A stretch of DNA of 64,000 nucleotides from Oscillospiraceae bacterium (GCA_015067615.1 SVMD01000001.1:62787-126786); one strand, 5' to 3'. Shown: positions 1-8,488, counted from the first letter of the stretch. Numbers and translations are program-made. The notes: a model not told the origin generated them from the sequence alone.

Positions 1-131
1 ACTTCTCCGATGCCCAGCACATTCCAGAGCATGGTGCCCGCCACCCACAGGATCACTGCAACGGCAATGACACCCAATTTATGGTAGTGGAACCAGTTCT
101 GGAATTTTTCCCACTTGGTATATTCCCGCAT
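1..131 (-). CDS. Hypothetical small membrane protein (N-terminal part only)
   Basis: An open frame on the minus strand begins with ATG at 131 and runs off the window edge after about 43 residues. It starts three bases after the stop of the LacI gene, so the two are probably co-transcribed. The visible residues are MREYTKWEKFQNWFHYHK, then one hydrophobic segment (LGVIAVAVILWVAGTML), which suggests a short cytoplasmic N-terminus followed by a membrane helix. No family can be named from this fragment. The rest of the gene lies outside the window. Confidence 0.6.
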   Translation of the reverse strand, partial: MREYTKWEKFQNWFHYHKLGVIAVAVILWVAGTMLWNVLGIGE

Positions 132-133
132 GG

Positions 134-1123
134 TTACTTTTTCGTGGTGCCGCCGTAGGCGTAGGTCACGGGCAGGCACACCAGGGAGGGGGACTTGCCC
201 TCATCCTTCTCCAGCACCATGTTCACGCAGACCTGGGCGATCTCTTCGGTGGGCTGGACGATGGTGGAGCAGGTGAACTCGTGGTCGCCGAAGTGGCGGA
301 TGCCGTCAAAGCCGATGACCTGCACATCCTCGGGGACCCGCTGGCCCATGAGCCGCAGAGAGTGGATGATCTGATGGGCAAGGGTGTCGGTGACGCAGAA
401 AATGCCGTCGAAGTCCAGCTTGCCATCATGCAGATGCTCCCGGAGGAAATCCTCAAAGGCCTCGTAGGGAGTGCCGTCGTCCACGATCTTTAAAGTATAG
501 GGGACCTCCAGGTTTTCGCAGGCGTTGATGAAGCCGTCCTTGCGCTTGTTGGGCTCGTTGGTCAGCTTGGAGCCGGTGCGCAGGAAGGCCAGGTTTTTAC
601 AGCCGTTTTCCACCAGCTTTTGGGCGGCCAGGGCGCCGCCGCCGTAGTTGTCGCTGGCGACACAGGGAATATGGGCGCCGAAGTACCGGTCGATGGAGAT
701 CAGAGGCACGCCCTCGGAGACCTGCAGATTGGGATTGTAGGACAGGCAGATGATGCCGTCCACCTTCTGCTGCTCGGCCATAATGACGTAGTTCTGCTCC
801 TGCTCCGGGTCGTAGTCCGTGGCGCACAGCAGCATCCGGTAGCCCCGCTGGGCCAGGGATTTATTGATGCAGTTGACCAGCTTGGCGAAGAAGGGGCTGA
901 TCAGATTGGGCACCATCACGGCGATGATGTAGGTGCGGTTGCTCTTTAAGCCCCGGGCGTAGCTGTTGATCCGGTAGTTGAGCTTTTCGATGGCCTCCTC
1001 CACCCGGATCCGGTAGCTTTCGCCCACGGGGATGCCGTTGATGACCTTGGATACGGTGCCCAGGGCCACGCCGGCTTCCCGGGCCACATCCTTCATGGTG
1101 GGGGCGGAATTGGGTTTGTTCAT
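134..1123 (-). CDS. LacI-family transcriptional regulator of the adjacent sugar locus
   Basis: This is a 329-residue repressor of normal LacI/GalR length. Residues 9-30 (TMKDVAREAGVALGTVSKVING) form the classic N-terminal helix-turn-helix, followed by the hinge and a periplasmic-binding-protein-like sensor domain (residues ~60-325), which binds a sugar effector. The N-terminus starts with MNKPNSAP. The gene is divergent from the Lpl-type transporter, GH32 and GH13 genes, so it most likely represses them and itself. A copy of the putative operator lies just upstream of its start. The effector is not visible from sequence; the neighbouring enzymes suggest sucrose, fructosides or a derived sugar. 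The family assignment is certain, the target set is inferred. Confidence 0.95.
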   Translation of the reverse strand: MNKPNSAPTMKDVAREAGVALGTVSKVINGIPVGESYRIRVEEAIEKLNYRINSYARGLKSNRTYIIAVMVPNLISPFFAKLVNCINKSLAQRGYRMLLCATDYDPEQEQNYVIMAEQQKVDGIICLSYNPNLQVSEGVPLISIDRYFGAHIPCVASDNYGGGALAAQKLVENGCKNLAFLRTGSKLTNEPNKRKDGFINACENLEVPYTLKIVDDGTPYEAFEDFLREHLHDGKLDFDGIFCVTDTLAHQIIHSLRLMGQRVPEDVQVIGFDGIRHFGDHEFTCSTIVQPTEEIAQVCVNMVLEKDEGKSPSLVCLPVTYAYGGTTKK

Positions 1124-1137
1124 GGCAGATACCTCAA

Positions 1138-1147
1138 TTTCGTGAAA
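1138..1147. promoter_or_regulatory. Putative LacI-family operator O1 (autoregulatory)
   Basis: TTTCGTGAAA lies between the lacI promoter and its start codon. It is the exact reverse complement of the core of the operator in front of the transporter (TTTCACGAAA, 1381-1390). A site just downstream of the predicted lacI transcription start would act as a roadblock, so autorepression is inferred. Confidence 0.6.
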
Positions 1148-1174
1148 TAATCGTGTTACGTTTCATTTGATTTC

Positions 1175-1203
1175 ATTATAGCGGGATAAATGGTGTTTGT
1201 AAA
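1175..1203 (-). promoter_or_regulatory. Promoter of the lacI-type gene
   Basis: Read on the minus strand, TTTACA (1198-1203) and TATAAT (1175-1180) are separated by 17 bp. This places transcription start near 1168, about 45 bases before the lacI start codon. Confidence 0.65.
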
Positions 1204-1217
1204 GTGGGTTTGAAAAA

Positions 1218-1227
1218 TTTCATGAAA
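1218..1227. promoter_or_regulatory. Putative LacI-family operator O2
   Basis: TTTCATGAAA is a perfect 10-bp palindrome and is one substitution away from the other two sites in this intergenic region. It sits between the two divergent promoters, a usual position for an auxiliary operator that supports looping. Confidence 0.5.
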
Positions 1228-1263
1228 CGATTTTCACACTAATTCGAGACAAAATGCATAAAC

Positions 1264-1277
1264 TGGAAACGTTTTAC
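1264..1277 (+). promoter_or_regulatory. Possible catabolite-responsive (cre-like) site
   Basis: TGGAAACGTTTTAC resembles the CcpA cre pattern (TG-x-AA-x-CG-x-T) but departs from it in the last two bases. A similar box lies at the ROK kinase promoter (15046). Assignment to CcpA is a guess; another LacI-family protein could bind here. Confidence 0.35.
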
Positions 1278-1330
1278 TTGTATAACTTAGAAGAAAGTCC
1301 AAAAATCAATGAATAAAACGTGAATTTTTG

Positions 1331-1359
1331 TTGACCCCCGGGTCTTGGTGTGCTATGTT
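1331..1359 (+). promoter_or_regulatory. Promoter of the Lpl-type transporter/GH32/GH13 operon
   Basis: TTGACC (1331-1336) and TATGTT (1354-1359) are 17 bp apart, and TGC directly before the -10 gives an extended -10 element. Transcription would start near 1366. The mRNA leader to the GTG start at 1510 is then about 145 nt and contains a strong hairpin at 1456-1469 (GGGGG-TACG-CCCCC). Confidence 0.7.
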
Positions 1360-1378
1360 AATGGTGTTCAAAGATATA

Positions 1379-1394
1379 ACGTTTCACGAAACGT
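1379..1394. promoter_or_regulatory. Putative LacI-family operator O3 downstream of the transporter promoter
   Basis: ACGTTTCACGAAACGT has two 7-bp inverted arms (ACGTTTC/GAAACGT) around AC. It lies about 13-28 bases after the predicted start of transcription, a standard repressor position. It shares its TTTC-NN-GAAA core with the sites at 1138 and 1218. Confidence 0.7.
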
Positions 1395-1509
1395 ATTCCG
1401 CCAAAATCCGGTACAGGCTGGTGACCCGGCCGGCAGGGAGGCGGAGCCAATTCCTGGGGGTACGCCCCCGCGGTGCCTGAATTCATATTCCCAAAGGAGG
1501 AAGTCCTGC

Positions 1510-2451
1510 GTGAGTAAAGCTACCATGCCGGTGGAAGCCGGCAAGCTGCAGCCCCAGGGCAAAACCCTGGGCAAACGGATCCTGGAGCACTGGCAGCTGT
1601 ATGTACTGCTGCTGGTCCCCATCGTCCTGACTGTCATCTATAAGTACATCCCCATGTACGGCATCCAGATCGCCTTCCGTGACTACAAGCCCAGCCGTGG
1701 CTTCATGGGAAGCGAATGGGTGGGATGGTACTGGTTCGAGCGTCTGTTCACCGCTCCTACCTTCAAGCGGATGATCACCAACACCATCGCTCTGAGCTTC
1801 TGGAGCCTGGTCTGGAGCTTCCCCGTGCCCATCATTCTGGCTCTGGCCATCAACCAGCTGCGCTTCAAGCGCTACAAGCGGGTGGTCCAGACCGTACTGT
1901 ACGCACCCCATTTCATCTCCATCATGGTCGTGTGCGGTATGATCCGCATCTTCCTGAGCCCCTCCGGCGGTCTGATCAACCTGCTGCTGGGTACCACCGT
2001 CGATTTCCTGTCCGAGTCCGCTGCCTTCCGGCCTATCTACATTATCTCCGGTATCTGGCAGGACGCAGGCTGGGGCACCATCGTATACCTGGCGACCCTG
2101 TCCACCGTGGACACCGCCCTGTACGAGGCTGCCAAGATCGACGGCGCATCCATGTTCCAGCGGATCTGGAACATCGACCTGCCCGCTCTGATCCCCATGA
2201 TCATCATGCAGCTGATCATGAGCGCCGGCGGCATCATGAACGTGGGCTTTGAAAAGGTCATGCTGCTGCAGACCGACCTGAACAAGGCCACCTCCGATGT
2301 CATCGCCGTGTATGTGTACGAACAGGGTATCGTCAATGCCAAGTACTCCTACTCCACTGCCGTGGGCCTGTTCAACACCGCTATCAACATCGTCCTTCTG
2401 ATCGTGGTCAACACCATCTCCAAGAAGGCCGCCGATATCGACATTGTCTAA
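1510..2451 (+). CDS. Sugar ABC transporter permease, LplB/UgpA type
   Basis: This 313-residue inner-membrane permease is a subunit of a carbohydrate importer (CUT1-like, Lpl subgroup). A GTG start at 1510 is preferred because AAAGGAGG lies 9 bases upstream; earlier in-frame codons lie inside the operator and leader. Six hydrophobic segments are visible, beginning with LYVLLLVPIVLTVIYKYIP, and the EAA-type loop is near LYEAAKIDGASMFQRIWNID, where the ATPase docks. It is followed by a second permease and a binding lipoprotein in the same operon. No ATPase gene is present here; Lpl-type systems often use a shared MsmX-like ATPase encoded elsewhere. The substrate is inferred from the glycosidases downstream. 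Confidence 0.92.
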   Translation: MSKATMPVEAGKLQPQGKTLGKRILEHWQLYVLLLVPIVLTVIYKYIPMYGIQIAFRDYKPSRGFMGSEWVGWYWFERLFTAPTFKRMITNTIALSFWSLVWSFPVPIILALAINQLRFKRYKRVVQTVLYAPHFISIMVVCGMIRIFLSPSGGLINLLLGTTVDFLSESAAFRPIYIISGIWQDAGWGTIVYLATLSTVDTALYEAAKIDGASMFQRIWNIDLPALIPMIIMQLIMSAGGIMNVGFEKVMLLQTDLNKATSDVIAVYVYEQGIVNAKYSYSTAVGLFNTAINIVLLIVVNTISKKAADIDIV

Positions 2452-2464
2452 GGAGGTGCCCGGT

Positions 2465-3358
2465 ATGAGAAAAAACAGACTGACCGGCATGTCCGACAAG
2501 ATGAGCGATATCATCCTGGTGGTCATGTGCACCGCTATTTTGCTGGTGGTTGCCTATCCGCTGTACTACGTCCTCATCGCGTCCGTGTCCGATCCCTATG
2601 ACGTCTACGCCGGCAAGACCTTCCTGCTGCCCAGCCAGTTCACCCTGCGGGGCTACACCTCCGTCTTCGCCGACAAGCGCATCTTCTCCGGCTACATGAA
2701 CTCTATCAAGTACACCGTAGTCGGTACCATCTTCTCCGTGCTGATGGTCTACATCACCGCCTATCCCCTGTCTGTCAAGAAGCTCCCCGGCCGGAAGTAC
2801 ATCTCCATCTTCTTCCTGATCACCATGTACTTCGGCGGCGGCCTGGTCCCCACCTATCTGGTTGTCAAGGATACCGGCCTGCTGAATAATATGTGGGCCC
2901 TGTTCCTGCCCGGCGGCGTGGCCATGGGCAACGTGATCATCGTCCGGAACTTCTTTGAAAACTCCATTCCCCATGAGCTGATGGAGGCGGCGGAAATAGA
3001 CGGCGCAAACCACTTCACCACCTTCCTGCGGATCATTGTGCCGCTCAGCCGGTCCATTATGGCGGTTATGGTGGTGTTCTCCATGGTGGCTTACTGGAAC
3101 GACTGGTTCACCGCGCTGATCTATCTGAACGCGGACCAGGCACCCCTGCCTCTGGTGCTGCGCAATATCCTGATCCGCTCCGAGGTCTCCGCCTCCCAGT
3201 CCTCCACCATCTCCGGCGGCTACGCCGAGCTGAACAAGATCACCGAGATGATCAAATTTGCCTCCATCATCGTGGCGGCAGCTCCCATGCTTATCATTTA
3301 TCCCTTCGTGCAGAAGTATTTTGAGCAGGGCTTCATGTCCGGCGCTGTGAAGGGTTAA
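2465..3358 (+). CDS. Sugar ABC transporter permease, LplC/YtcP type
   Basis: This is the second permease of the importer, 297 residues. The ATG at 2465 follows AAGGAGGTG by a normal spacing and starts 13 bases after the previous stop. Membrane segments include IILVVMCTAILLVVAYPLYY near the N-terminus. The docking loop ELMEAAEIDGANHFTTFLRI is the characteristic EAA motif with conserved ALA/GAN-type features. The C-terminus ends QKYFEQGFMSGAVKG, typical of Lpl/YtcP permeases. It acts as a heterodimer with the preceding permease. The binding-protein gene follows after a 35-base gap. Confidence 0.92.
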   Translation: MRKNRLTGMSDKMSDIILVVMCTAILLVVAYPLYYVLIASVSDPYDVYAGKTFLLPSQFTLRGYTSVFADKRIFSGYMNSIKYTVVGTIFSVLMVYITAYPLSVKKLPGRKYISIFFLITMYFGGGLVPTYLVVKDTGLLNNMWALFLPGGVAMGNVIIVRNFFENSIPHELMEAAEIDGANHFTTFLRIIVPLSRSIMAVMVVFSMVAYWNDWFTALIYLNADQAPLPLVLRNILIRSEVSASQSSTISGGYAELNKITEMIKFASIIVAAAPMLIIYPFVQKYFEQGFMSGAVKG

Positions 3359-3393
3359 TATGTTCGGCTGATTATTTGAAAGGAGAAAATTAC

Positions 3394-5031
3394 ATGAAAA
3401 AGTTCACCAAGATCCTGGCCCTGGTCCTGTGCCTGAGCCTGTGCGCTTCCCTGCTGGCCGCCTGCGGCCCCAAGGAAGTGGCCAAGGATACCAACCAGAC
3501 CGATTTCTACATCATGGGCGGTATGTCCGCTCTGTCCGCCGGCTACGACTCCAACGTGGTCCTGAACGAGCTGGCTGAGAATGCCGGTATCACCATCGAG
3601 TGGGACACCATGTCCGACTCCCTTTCCGAGCAGGTCAACATCCGCATCGCCGGCGAGCAGCTGCCCGATGCTTTCCAGGGCGTTGGCTTCTCCAACTACG
3701 ACATCTCCACCTACGGCGCTGACGGCGTCTTCATCGACCTGACCCCCTACCTGAATGCCGATGTGATGCCCAACCTGACCAAGATCCTGGAGGAGCATCC
3801 CGACATCCGCGCCGCCATCACCATGTCCGACGGCAAGATCTACGGCCTGCCCGCCGCTGAGCAGATGGGCACCGCCGGTATCGGCCTGGAGGAGGACTAC
3901 TCCATCTACACCGTTCCTCAGTTCTCCATGATCAACAAGGCATGGCTGGACGAGCTGGGCCTGCCCATCCCCACCACCCTGGATGAGCTCCACGACGCTC
4001 TGGTGGCCTTCAAGGAGAACGACATGTCCGCCACCTACTACGGCAACGCTCCCGGTTCCACCATTCCCATGTCCACCGGTTTCGACCAGTGGTGCTGGGG
4101 CCAGAACGTGTTCTATGCCGGCTTCGGCTTCACCAACTGGACCAATGACATCTGCAACGACCTGGTTCTGCAGGACGACGGCACTGTCGACTTCGTCTCC
4201 ACCTGGGACGGCTACCGTGATGCCGTCACCTACTTCCACGACTGGTACGCCGAGGGCCTGATGGACGTGGAAATGTTCTCCCAGTCCACCTCTCAGCTCA
4301 TCGCCAAGTGCTCCCAGGGCCAGGTCGGTGTTGCCACCTGGTGGTACATCGAAGAGGTCATGGGCGAGAAGTCCTCTGATTACGTGTTCCTGCCCATCCT
4401 GGAAGGCCCCGACGGCACCTACAATGTCACCGTCCGTGACGGCGGCGCTGTCAACTCCGGCAACCTGAACGTCACCTCCGCCTGCGGCAACCCCGAGGCT
4501 CTGCTTAAGTTCTACGACCAGTGGTACGACGGCGAGGTCGTCATGCAGCTGCAGTACGGCCCCATCGGCACCTTCTTCACCGAGCAGGACGATAAGGGTA
4601 TGTGGATCTCCATCACCGACGAGGAAGCCCGTGAGAAGTTCGGCAAGTCCGCCGGTGAGCTGAAGGGCGTCCACGAGGTCTACGGCCCCAAGCTGATCCT
4701 GAGCTCCTACTACAACGACTACTTCTACATGGAGGACCGTGCCATCGTCCGTCTGCAGGACCTGGCCAACTCCTGGGTGGATCCCTACGTCAAGAGCATG
4801 ACCACCTACCCCATCGACTGCGTCTTCACCAGCGATGAGCTGGAGGTCATCGACCGCTACCGCGCTGACTTCGAGAGCGCTGTCTCCGAGCAGGAAGCTC
4901 TGTGGCTGAAGGACGGCGGCCCCTCCGACGAGGAGTGGGATGCCTACTGCCAGATGCTGGTTGACTCCTGCGGCATGGAAGAGCTGCTGAAGGTCTATCA
5001 GGCAGCCTACGACCGCTACGCCGGTAAGTAA
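3394..5031 (+). CDS. Extracellular solute-binding lipoprotein of the sugar ABC transporter
   Basis: This 545-residue lipoprotein captures the sugar and delivers it to the two permeases. ATG 3394 follows AAAGGAGAAA. The signal peptide is short and basic, then hydrophobic (MKKFTKILALVLCLSLC), and the lipobox LLAAC-G places the lipidated cysteine at residue 24. The mature protein is acidic, aromatic-rich and about 520 residues, the usual size for LplA/family-1 binding proteins of the Lpl type. Its codon usage is strongly biased to C-ending codons, as in the translation factors of this window, suggesting high expression. A hairpin follows the stop and probably makes this gene more abundant than the enzymes downstream. 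Confidence 0.93.
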   Translation: MKKFTKILALVLCLSLCASLLAACGPKEVAKDTNQTDFYIMGGMSALSAGYDSNVVLNELAENAGITIEWDTMSDSLSEQVNIRIAGEQLPDAFQGVGFSNYDISTYGADGVFIDLTPYLNADVMPNLTKILEEHPDIRAAITMSDGKIYGLPAAEQMGTAGIGLEEDYSIYTVPQFSMINKAWLDELGLPIPTTLDELHDALVAFKENDMSATYYGNAPGSTIPMSTGFDQWCWGQNVFYAGFGFTNWTNDICNDLVLQDDGTVDFVSTWDGYRDAVTYFHDWYAEGLMDVEMFSQSTSQLIAKCSQGQVGVATWWYIEEVMGEKSSDYVFLPILEGPDGTYNVTVRDGGAVNSGNLNVTSACGNPEALLKFYDQWYDGEVVMQLQYGPIGTFFTEQDDKGMWISITDEEAREKFGKSAGELKGVHEVYGPKLILSSYYNDYFYMEDRAIVRLQDLANSWVDPYVKSMTTYPIDCVFTSDELEVIDRYRADFESAVSEQEALWLKDGGPSDEEWDAYCQMLVDSCGMEELLKVYQAAYDRYAGK

Positions 5032-5041
5032 TCCAAAAAAC

Positions 5042-5072
5042 GGGCAGCCGCGCCCTGAGGGTACGGCTGCCC
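5042..5072 (+). promoter_or_regulatory. Intercistronic hairpin after the binding-protein gene
   Basis: GGGCAGCCG (5042-5050) pairs with CGGCTGCCC (5064-5072) around a 13-base loop, between the binding-protein stop and the GH32 ribosome binding site. There is no T-run, so it is more likely an mRNA-stabilising or processing stem than a full terminator. Confidence 0.6.
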
Positions 5073-5100
5073 TCCGACTACAATAAGGAGGTATTTCCAA

Positions 5101-6582
5101 ATGTCCGAAATACTCCAAAAAGCCCGGCAGTACGAGGAAAAGTATTCCTCCTTCATCACACCGGAGGAGCGTCCCGCCTTCCACCTGTCACCCCGGGTGG
5201 GCTGGATGAACGACCCCAACGGTTTTTCCACCTACAAGGGCCGATACCATCTGTTTTATCAGTATCACCCCTATAATACCAAGTGGGGCCCCATGCACTG
5301 GGGTCACGCGGTCAGCGATGATATGCTGCACTGGCAGTACCTGCCCGTAGCCATTGCCCCGGACATGCCCTACGACAAGGACGGCTGCTTCTCCGGCTCT
5401 GCCATTGAGCTGGATGACGGCCGGCAGCTGCTGGTCTACACCGGCGTGAAGCGGGAGCGGGGCGAGGACGGCCGGATGCACGACTTCCAGACCCAGTGCC
5501 TGGCAGTGGGCGACGGATTGAACTACGTCAAGTATGAGGGGAACCCCGTTCTTACCGGCGAGGATGTGCCGGAGGGCTTCTCCGTCAACGATTTCCGGGA
5601 TCCCAAGATCTTCCGGAACGCCGACGGCAGCTTTGGCATGGTGGTGGGCAACCGCACCGATGACGGCAGCGGCGCCATCCTGCTCTACCGGAGCCCCGAC
5701 GGTTTCCACTGGGAATTTGAGACCATTCTGGACCGGAGCTATAATGAATTCGGCCGCATGTGGGAGTGCCCTGACGTATTCCCCCTGGACGGTCAGGATG
5801 TGATCCTTACCTCCCCCCAGGATATGTGCGCCCTGGGACTGGAATTTCACAGCGGCAACTGCACCATGGCGCTGATGGGTCAGCTGGAAAAGGGACAGTT
5901 CCTCCGGGAAAATGTCCAGGCCATCGATTACGGTCTGGATTTCTATGCCCCCCAGACCCTGCTGAGCGAAGATGGCCGGCGGATCATGATTGCCTGGATG
6001 CAGAACTGGGATACCACCGGCGGCTGCCCCGAAGGTGCCAAGTGGTTCGGCCAGATGACCACCCCCAGAGAAATCGCCATCCGGGAGGGCCGTCTGGTCC
6101 AGAATCCCGTCCGGGAACTGGAAATCCGCCATGGCCGCCGGGTCAGCTACAAGAATGTGCCCGTCCACGAGGAAGTGTCCCTCACCGGTGTCTATGGCCG
6201 GATGGTGGATATGACCGTGACCATCAAGCCTGCGGACGACAAGGGCTACGAGCGGTTCCGCGTCAAGTTCGCCAAGGGCAGCCGGCATTACTGCTCTGTG
6301 TCCTACCGCCCCGGCACCTCCACCCTGCGCTTAAGCCGCACCCACGCCGGCTTCAACCGGGACTTTGTCCATGAGCGCAAGTGCATGGTCCGGAATCAGG
6401 GCGGCGAGATCAAACTGCGGATCCTGCTGGACCGGTACAGCGCCGAGGTCTTTGTCAATGACGGCGAGCAGGCGCTGACCACCACCTTCTACACACCCAT
6501 GACCGCCGACGGCATCAGCTTCGAGTGCAGCGGCCAGGCCCTGGTGACGGTGGAAAAGTACGATATTATCATGGCGGAGTAA
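5101..6582 (+). CDS. Glycoside hydrolase family 32 (sucrose/fructoside hydrolase)
   Basis: This 493-residue enzyme hydrolyses beta-fructofuranosyl bonds such as in sucrose. It has no signal peptide, so it acts in the cytoplasm on imported sugar. The N-terminal five-bladed propeller shows all three GH32 landmarks: WMNDPNG with nucleophile D38, FRDP with D167 stabilising the transition state, and WECPD with acid/base E222. A C-terminal beta-sandwich fills residues ~340-490 (ending SFECSGQALVTVEKYDII). Import here is by ABC transport rather than PTS, so the substrate is probably unphosphorylated sucrose or short fructosides rather than sucrose-6-phosphate. It follows AATAAGGAGG and is co-directional with the transporter. 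Confidence 0.95.
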   Translation: MSEILQKARQYEEKYSSFITPEERPAFHLSPRVGWMNDPNGFSTYKGRYHLFYQYHPYNTKWGPMHWGHAVSDDMLHWQYLPVAIAPDMPYDKDGCFSGSAIELDDGRQLLVYTGVKRERGEDGRMHDFQTQCLAVGDGLNYVKYEGNPVLTGEDVPEGFSVNDFRDPKIFRNADGSFGMVVGNRTDDGSGAILLYRSPDGFHWEFETILDRSYNEFGRMWECPDVFPLDGQDVILTSPQDMCALGLEFHSGNCTMALMGQLEKGQFLRENVQAIDYGLDFYAPQTLLSEDGRRIMIAWMQNWDTTGGCPEGAKWFGQMTTPREIAIREGRLVQNPVRELEIRHGRRVSYKNVPVHEEVSLTGVYGRMVDMTVTIKPADDKGYERFRVKFAKGSRHYCSVSYRPGTSTLRLSRTHAGFNRDFVHERKCMVRNQGGEIKLRILLDRYSAEVFVNDGEQALTTTFYTPMTADGISFECSGQALVTVEKYDIIMAE

Positions 6583-6601
6583 CCGCCTGTTTTCTCCTCA
6601 G

Positions 6602-6630
6602 GGGGAACGCCTCCCGGCGTTCCCCTTTTA
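6602..6630 (+). terminator. Intrinsic terminator/attenuator between GH32 and GH13
   Basis: GGGGAACGC pairs with GCGTTCCCC and is followed by TTTTA. It is a compact GC stem with a short U tail, 24 bases before the GH13 start, so it probably gives partial termination within the operon. Confidence 0.7.
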
Positions 6631-6653
6631 CTATTTTCTAAGGAAGGTCATCT

Positions 6654-8453
6654 ATGAACGATATTATTTTCAGCGACCGGCTTAAGCTCCGGGAGCCGGA
6701 ACTCAAGTCGCTCTATATGGAGCTCTACGGAAATGAAGCATGCTACCGGGACCTGGTGCGGAATCTGGCGGTGTTTCACGAAAGCCGCAGCAAGAGCCTC
6801 AAATGCCGGGACGCGGAAAAGCGCATGACCCCCGGCTGGTACAAGTCAGAAGAGCTGCTTGGCATGATGCTCTATATCGACAATTTCGCCGGCAACTTAA
6901 ACGGTGTCCGGGAGAAGCTTCCTTACCTGAAAAAAGCCAATGTCAATTACCTGCACCTGATGCCGTTCCTGGATACGGTGCCGGAGCGGTCTGACGGCGG
7001 CTACGCCGTGGCGGATTTCCGGAAGGTAAGACCGGACCTGGGCATCATGGAGGATCTGGAAGCCCTCACCGCCGCCTGCCACGAACAGGGTATGAATGTG
7101 TGCATGGATTTTGTCATGAACCACACCTCCGAGGACCACGAATGGGCCAAACGGGCCCGGGCAGGGGAGGGGCAGTACATGAGCAGGTATTTCTTCTATG
7201 CAGACCCCTCTGTGCCCAGAGAATACGATAAGACCGTTCCCCAGGTGTTCCCCACCACCGCTCCGGGCAACTTTACCTGGCTGGAAGACGCCGGGCACTG
7301 GGTCATGACCACCTTCTATCCCTATCAGTGGGATCTAAATTATGCAAATCCCATCGTCTTTAACGAGATGATGTACAATTATCTGTACCTGGCCAATCGG
7401 GGCGTGGATGTTGTACGCATTGACGCGGTGCCCTACATCTGGAAGGAGATCGGCACCACCTGCCGCAATCTGCCCCAGGTCCATACCATCGTGCGGATGA
7501 TGCGGCTCATCGGCGAGATCGTCTGCCCCAGCGTCATATTGCTGGGCGAGGTGGTCATGGCGCCGGAATATGTGGCCCCCTACTTCGGTACGGAGGACAG
7601 GCCCGAGTGCCATCTGCTGTACAACGTGACCACCATGGCCACCACCTGGCACACGGTGGCGACCAGGGACGTGCGGCTGCTGCGGCAGCAGCTGGATGTG
7701 GTGGGCAGGCTGCCGAAAACCCAGGTATTCCTGAACTACCTGCGCTGCCACGATGATATCGGCTGGGGCCTGGACTACCCCACCCTGGAAAGCTGGGGCA
7801 TGGGGCAGCCGGAGCATAAGCAGTTCCTGAACGATTATTTCCGGGGCTTAACCGGCTCCGATGCCCGGGGCGAGCTGTATAATGAGGATCCTGTCACCCG
7901 GGATGCCCGGCTCTGCGGTACCACCGCCAGCCTCTGCGGCATGGAGGGGGACCATAAGCAGGATGCCATCCGGCTGGACCTGACCCTGCACGCCATGATG
8001 CTCTTCCAGTCCGGTATTCCGGTGCTGTACTCCGGCGACGAGATCGGACAGATCAATGACTGGGACTATAAACGCGACCCCAACAAGGCCGCCGACTCCC
8101 GGTATCTGCACCGGGGAAAGATGCCCTGGGATTTGGCAGAGAAGATCCGGGATCCGGAGAGTGCGGAGGGGCAGATCTTTGCCGGCCTGAGTCAGATGGA
8201 AAAACTGCGGCGGGAGAAGCGGGCCTTTGCCGCCCATGCGGATTTCTGGACCTGGGATACCGGCTCCCAGCAGGTGCTGGGCCTGGGCCGGTGGCTGGAG
8301 GGCCAGCTGCTGGTGGGCCTGTTCAATTTCGGCGGAGAAAGCTGCGCCGTACCGCTGGATGATGTGTACGCGGACATGCTGGGTGGTGAACTGCACAGCT
8401 ATGCCGTGGAGCTGCCCGGCTATGGCTTTGCCTGGCTGGAGCAGGAACTGTAA
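6654..8453 (+). CDS. GH13 amylosucrase-like glucosyltransferase/sucrose hydrolase
   Basis: This 599-residue alpha-amylase-superfamily enzyme has the layout of amylosucrase (GH13 subfamily 4): an all-helical N-terminal domain (1-85), then the TIM barrel. Recognisable elements are MDFVMNHTSEDHEW (151-164), VDVVRIDAV with nucleophile D257, LLGEV with acid/base E299, and LRCHDDIGWG with D368. The segments YQWDLNYANP, IWKEIGTTCRNLPQ and NKAADSRYLHR are very close to characterised amylosucrases. Such enzymes use sucrose to build alpha-glucan and release fructose, or simply hydrolyse sucrose. Pairing with GH32 and a sugar importer fits sucrose use. Whether it polymerises or hydrolyses cannot be read from the sequence; sucrose phosphorylase is a less likely alternative because its hallmark sequences are absent. 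Confidence 0.88.
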   Translation: MNDIIFSDRLKLREPELKSLYMELYGNEACYRDLVRNLAVFHESRSKSLKCRDAEKRMTPGWYKSEELLGMMLYIDNFAGNLNGVREKLPYLKKANVNYLHLMPFLDTVPERSDGGYAVADFRKVRPDLGIMEDLEALTAACHEQGMNVCMDFVMNHTSEDHEWAKRARAGEGQYMSRYFFYADPSVPREYDKTVPQVFPTTAPGNFTWLEDAGHWVMTTFYPYQWDLNYANPIVFNEMMYNYLYLANRGVDVVRIDAVPYIWKEIGTTCRNLPQVHTIVRMMRLIGEIVCPSVILLGEVVMAPEYVAPYFGTEDRPECHLLYNVTTMATTWHTVATRDVRLLRQQLDVVGRLPKTQVFLNYLRCHDDIGWGLDYPTLESWGMGQPEHKQFLNDYFRGLTGSDARGELYNEDPVTRDARLCGTTASLCGMEGDHKQDAIRLDLTLHAMMLFQSGIPVLYSGDEIGQINDWDYKRDPNKAADSRYLHRGKMPWDLAEKIRDPESAEGQIFAGLSQMEKLRREKRAFAAHADFWTWDTGSQQVLGLGRWLEGQLLVGLFNFGGESCAVPLDDVYADMLGGELHSYAVELPGYGFAWLEQEL

Positions 8454-8458
8454 AAAAC

Positions 8459-8488
8459 AAGAGCTGAAATCGGAAGATTTCAGCTCTT
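8459..8488. terminator. Bidirectional terminator between GH13 and tetR
   Basis: AAGAGCTGAAATC and GATTTCAGCTCTT form a 13-bp perfect stem with a GGAA loop. On the minus strand it is followed by GTTTTTT, on the plus strand by a weaker T-rich tail. The TetR stop codon lies inside the stem. Confidence 0.8.

Noticed and set aside
3355-5184. 609-codon frame on the minus strand antisense to the binding-protein gene
   Set aside because: It is a codon-phase shadow: composition is dominated by V, G, H, Q and D with no motif, no ribosome binding site, and the plus strand has a clear lipoprotein.
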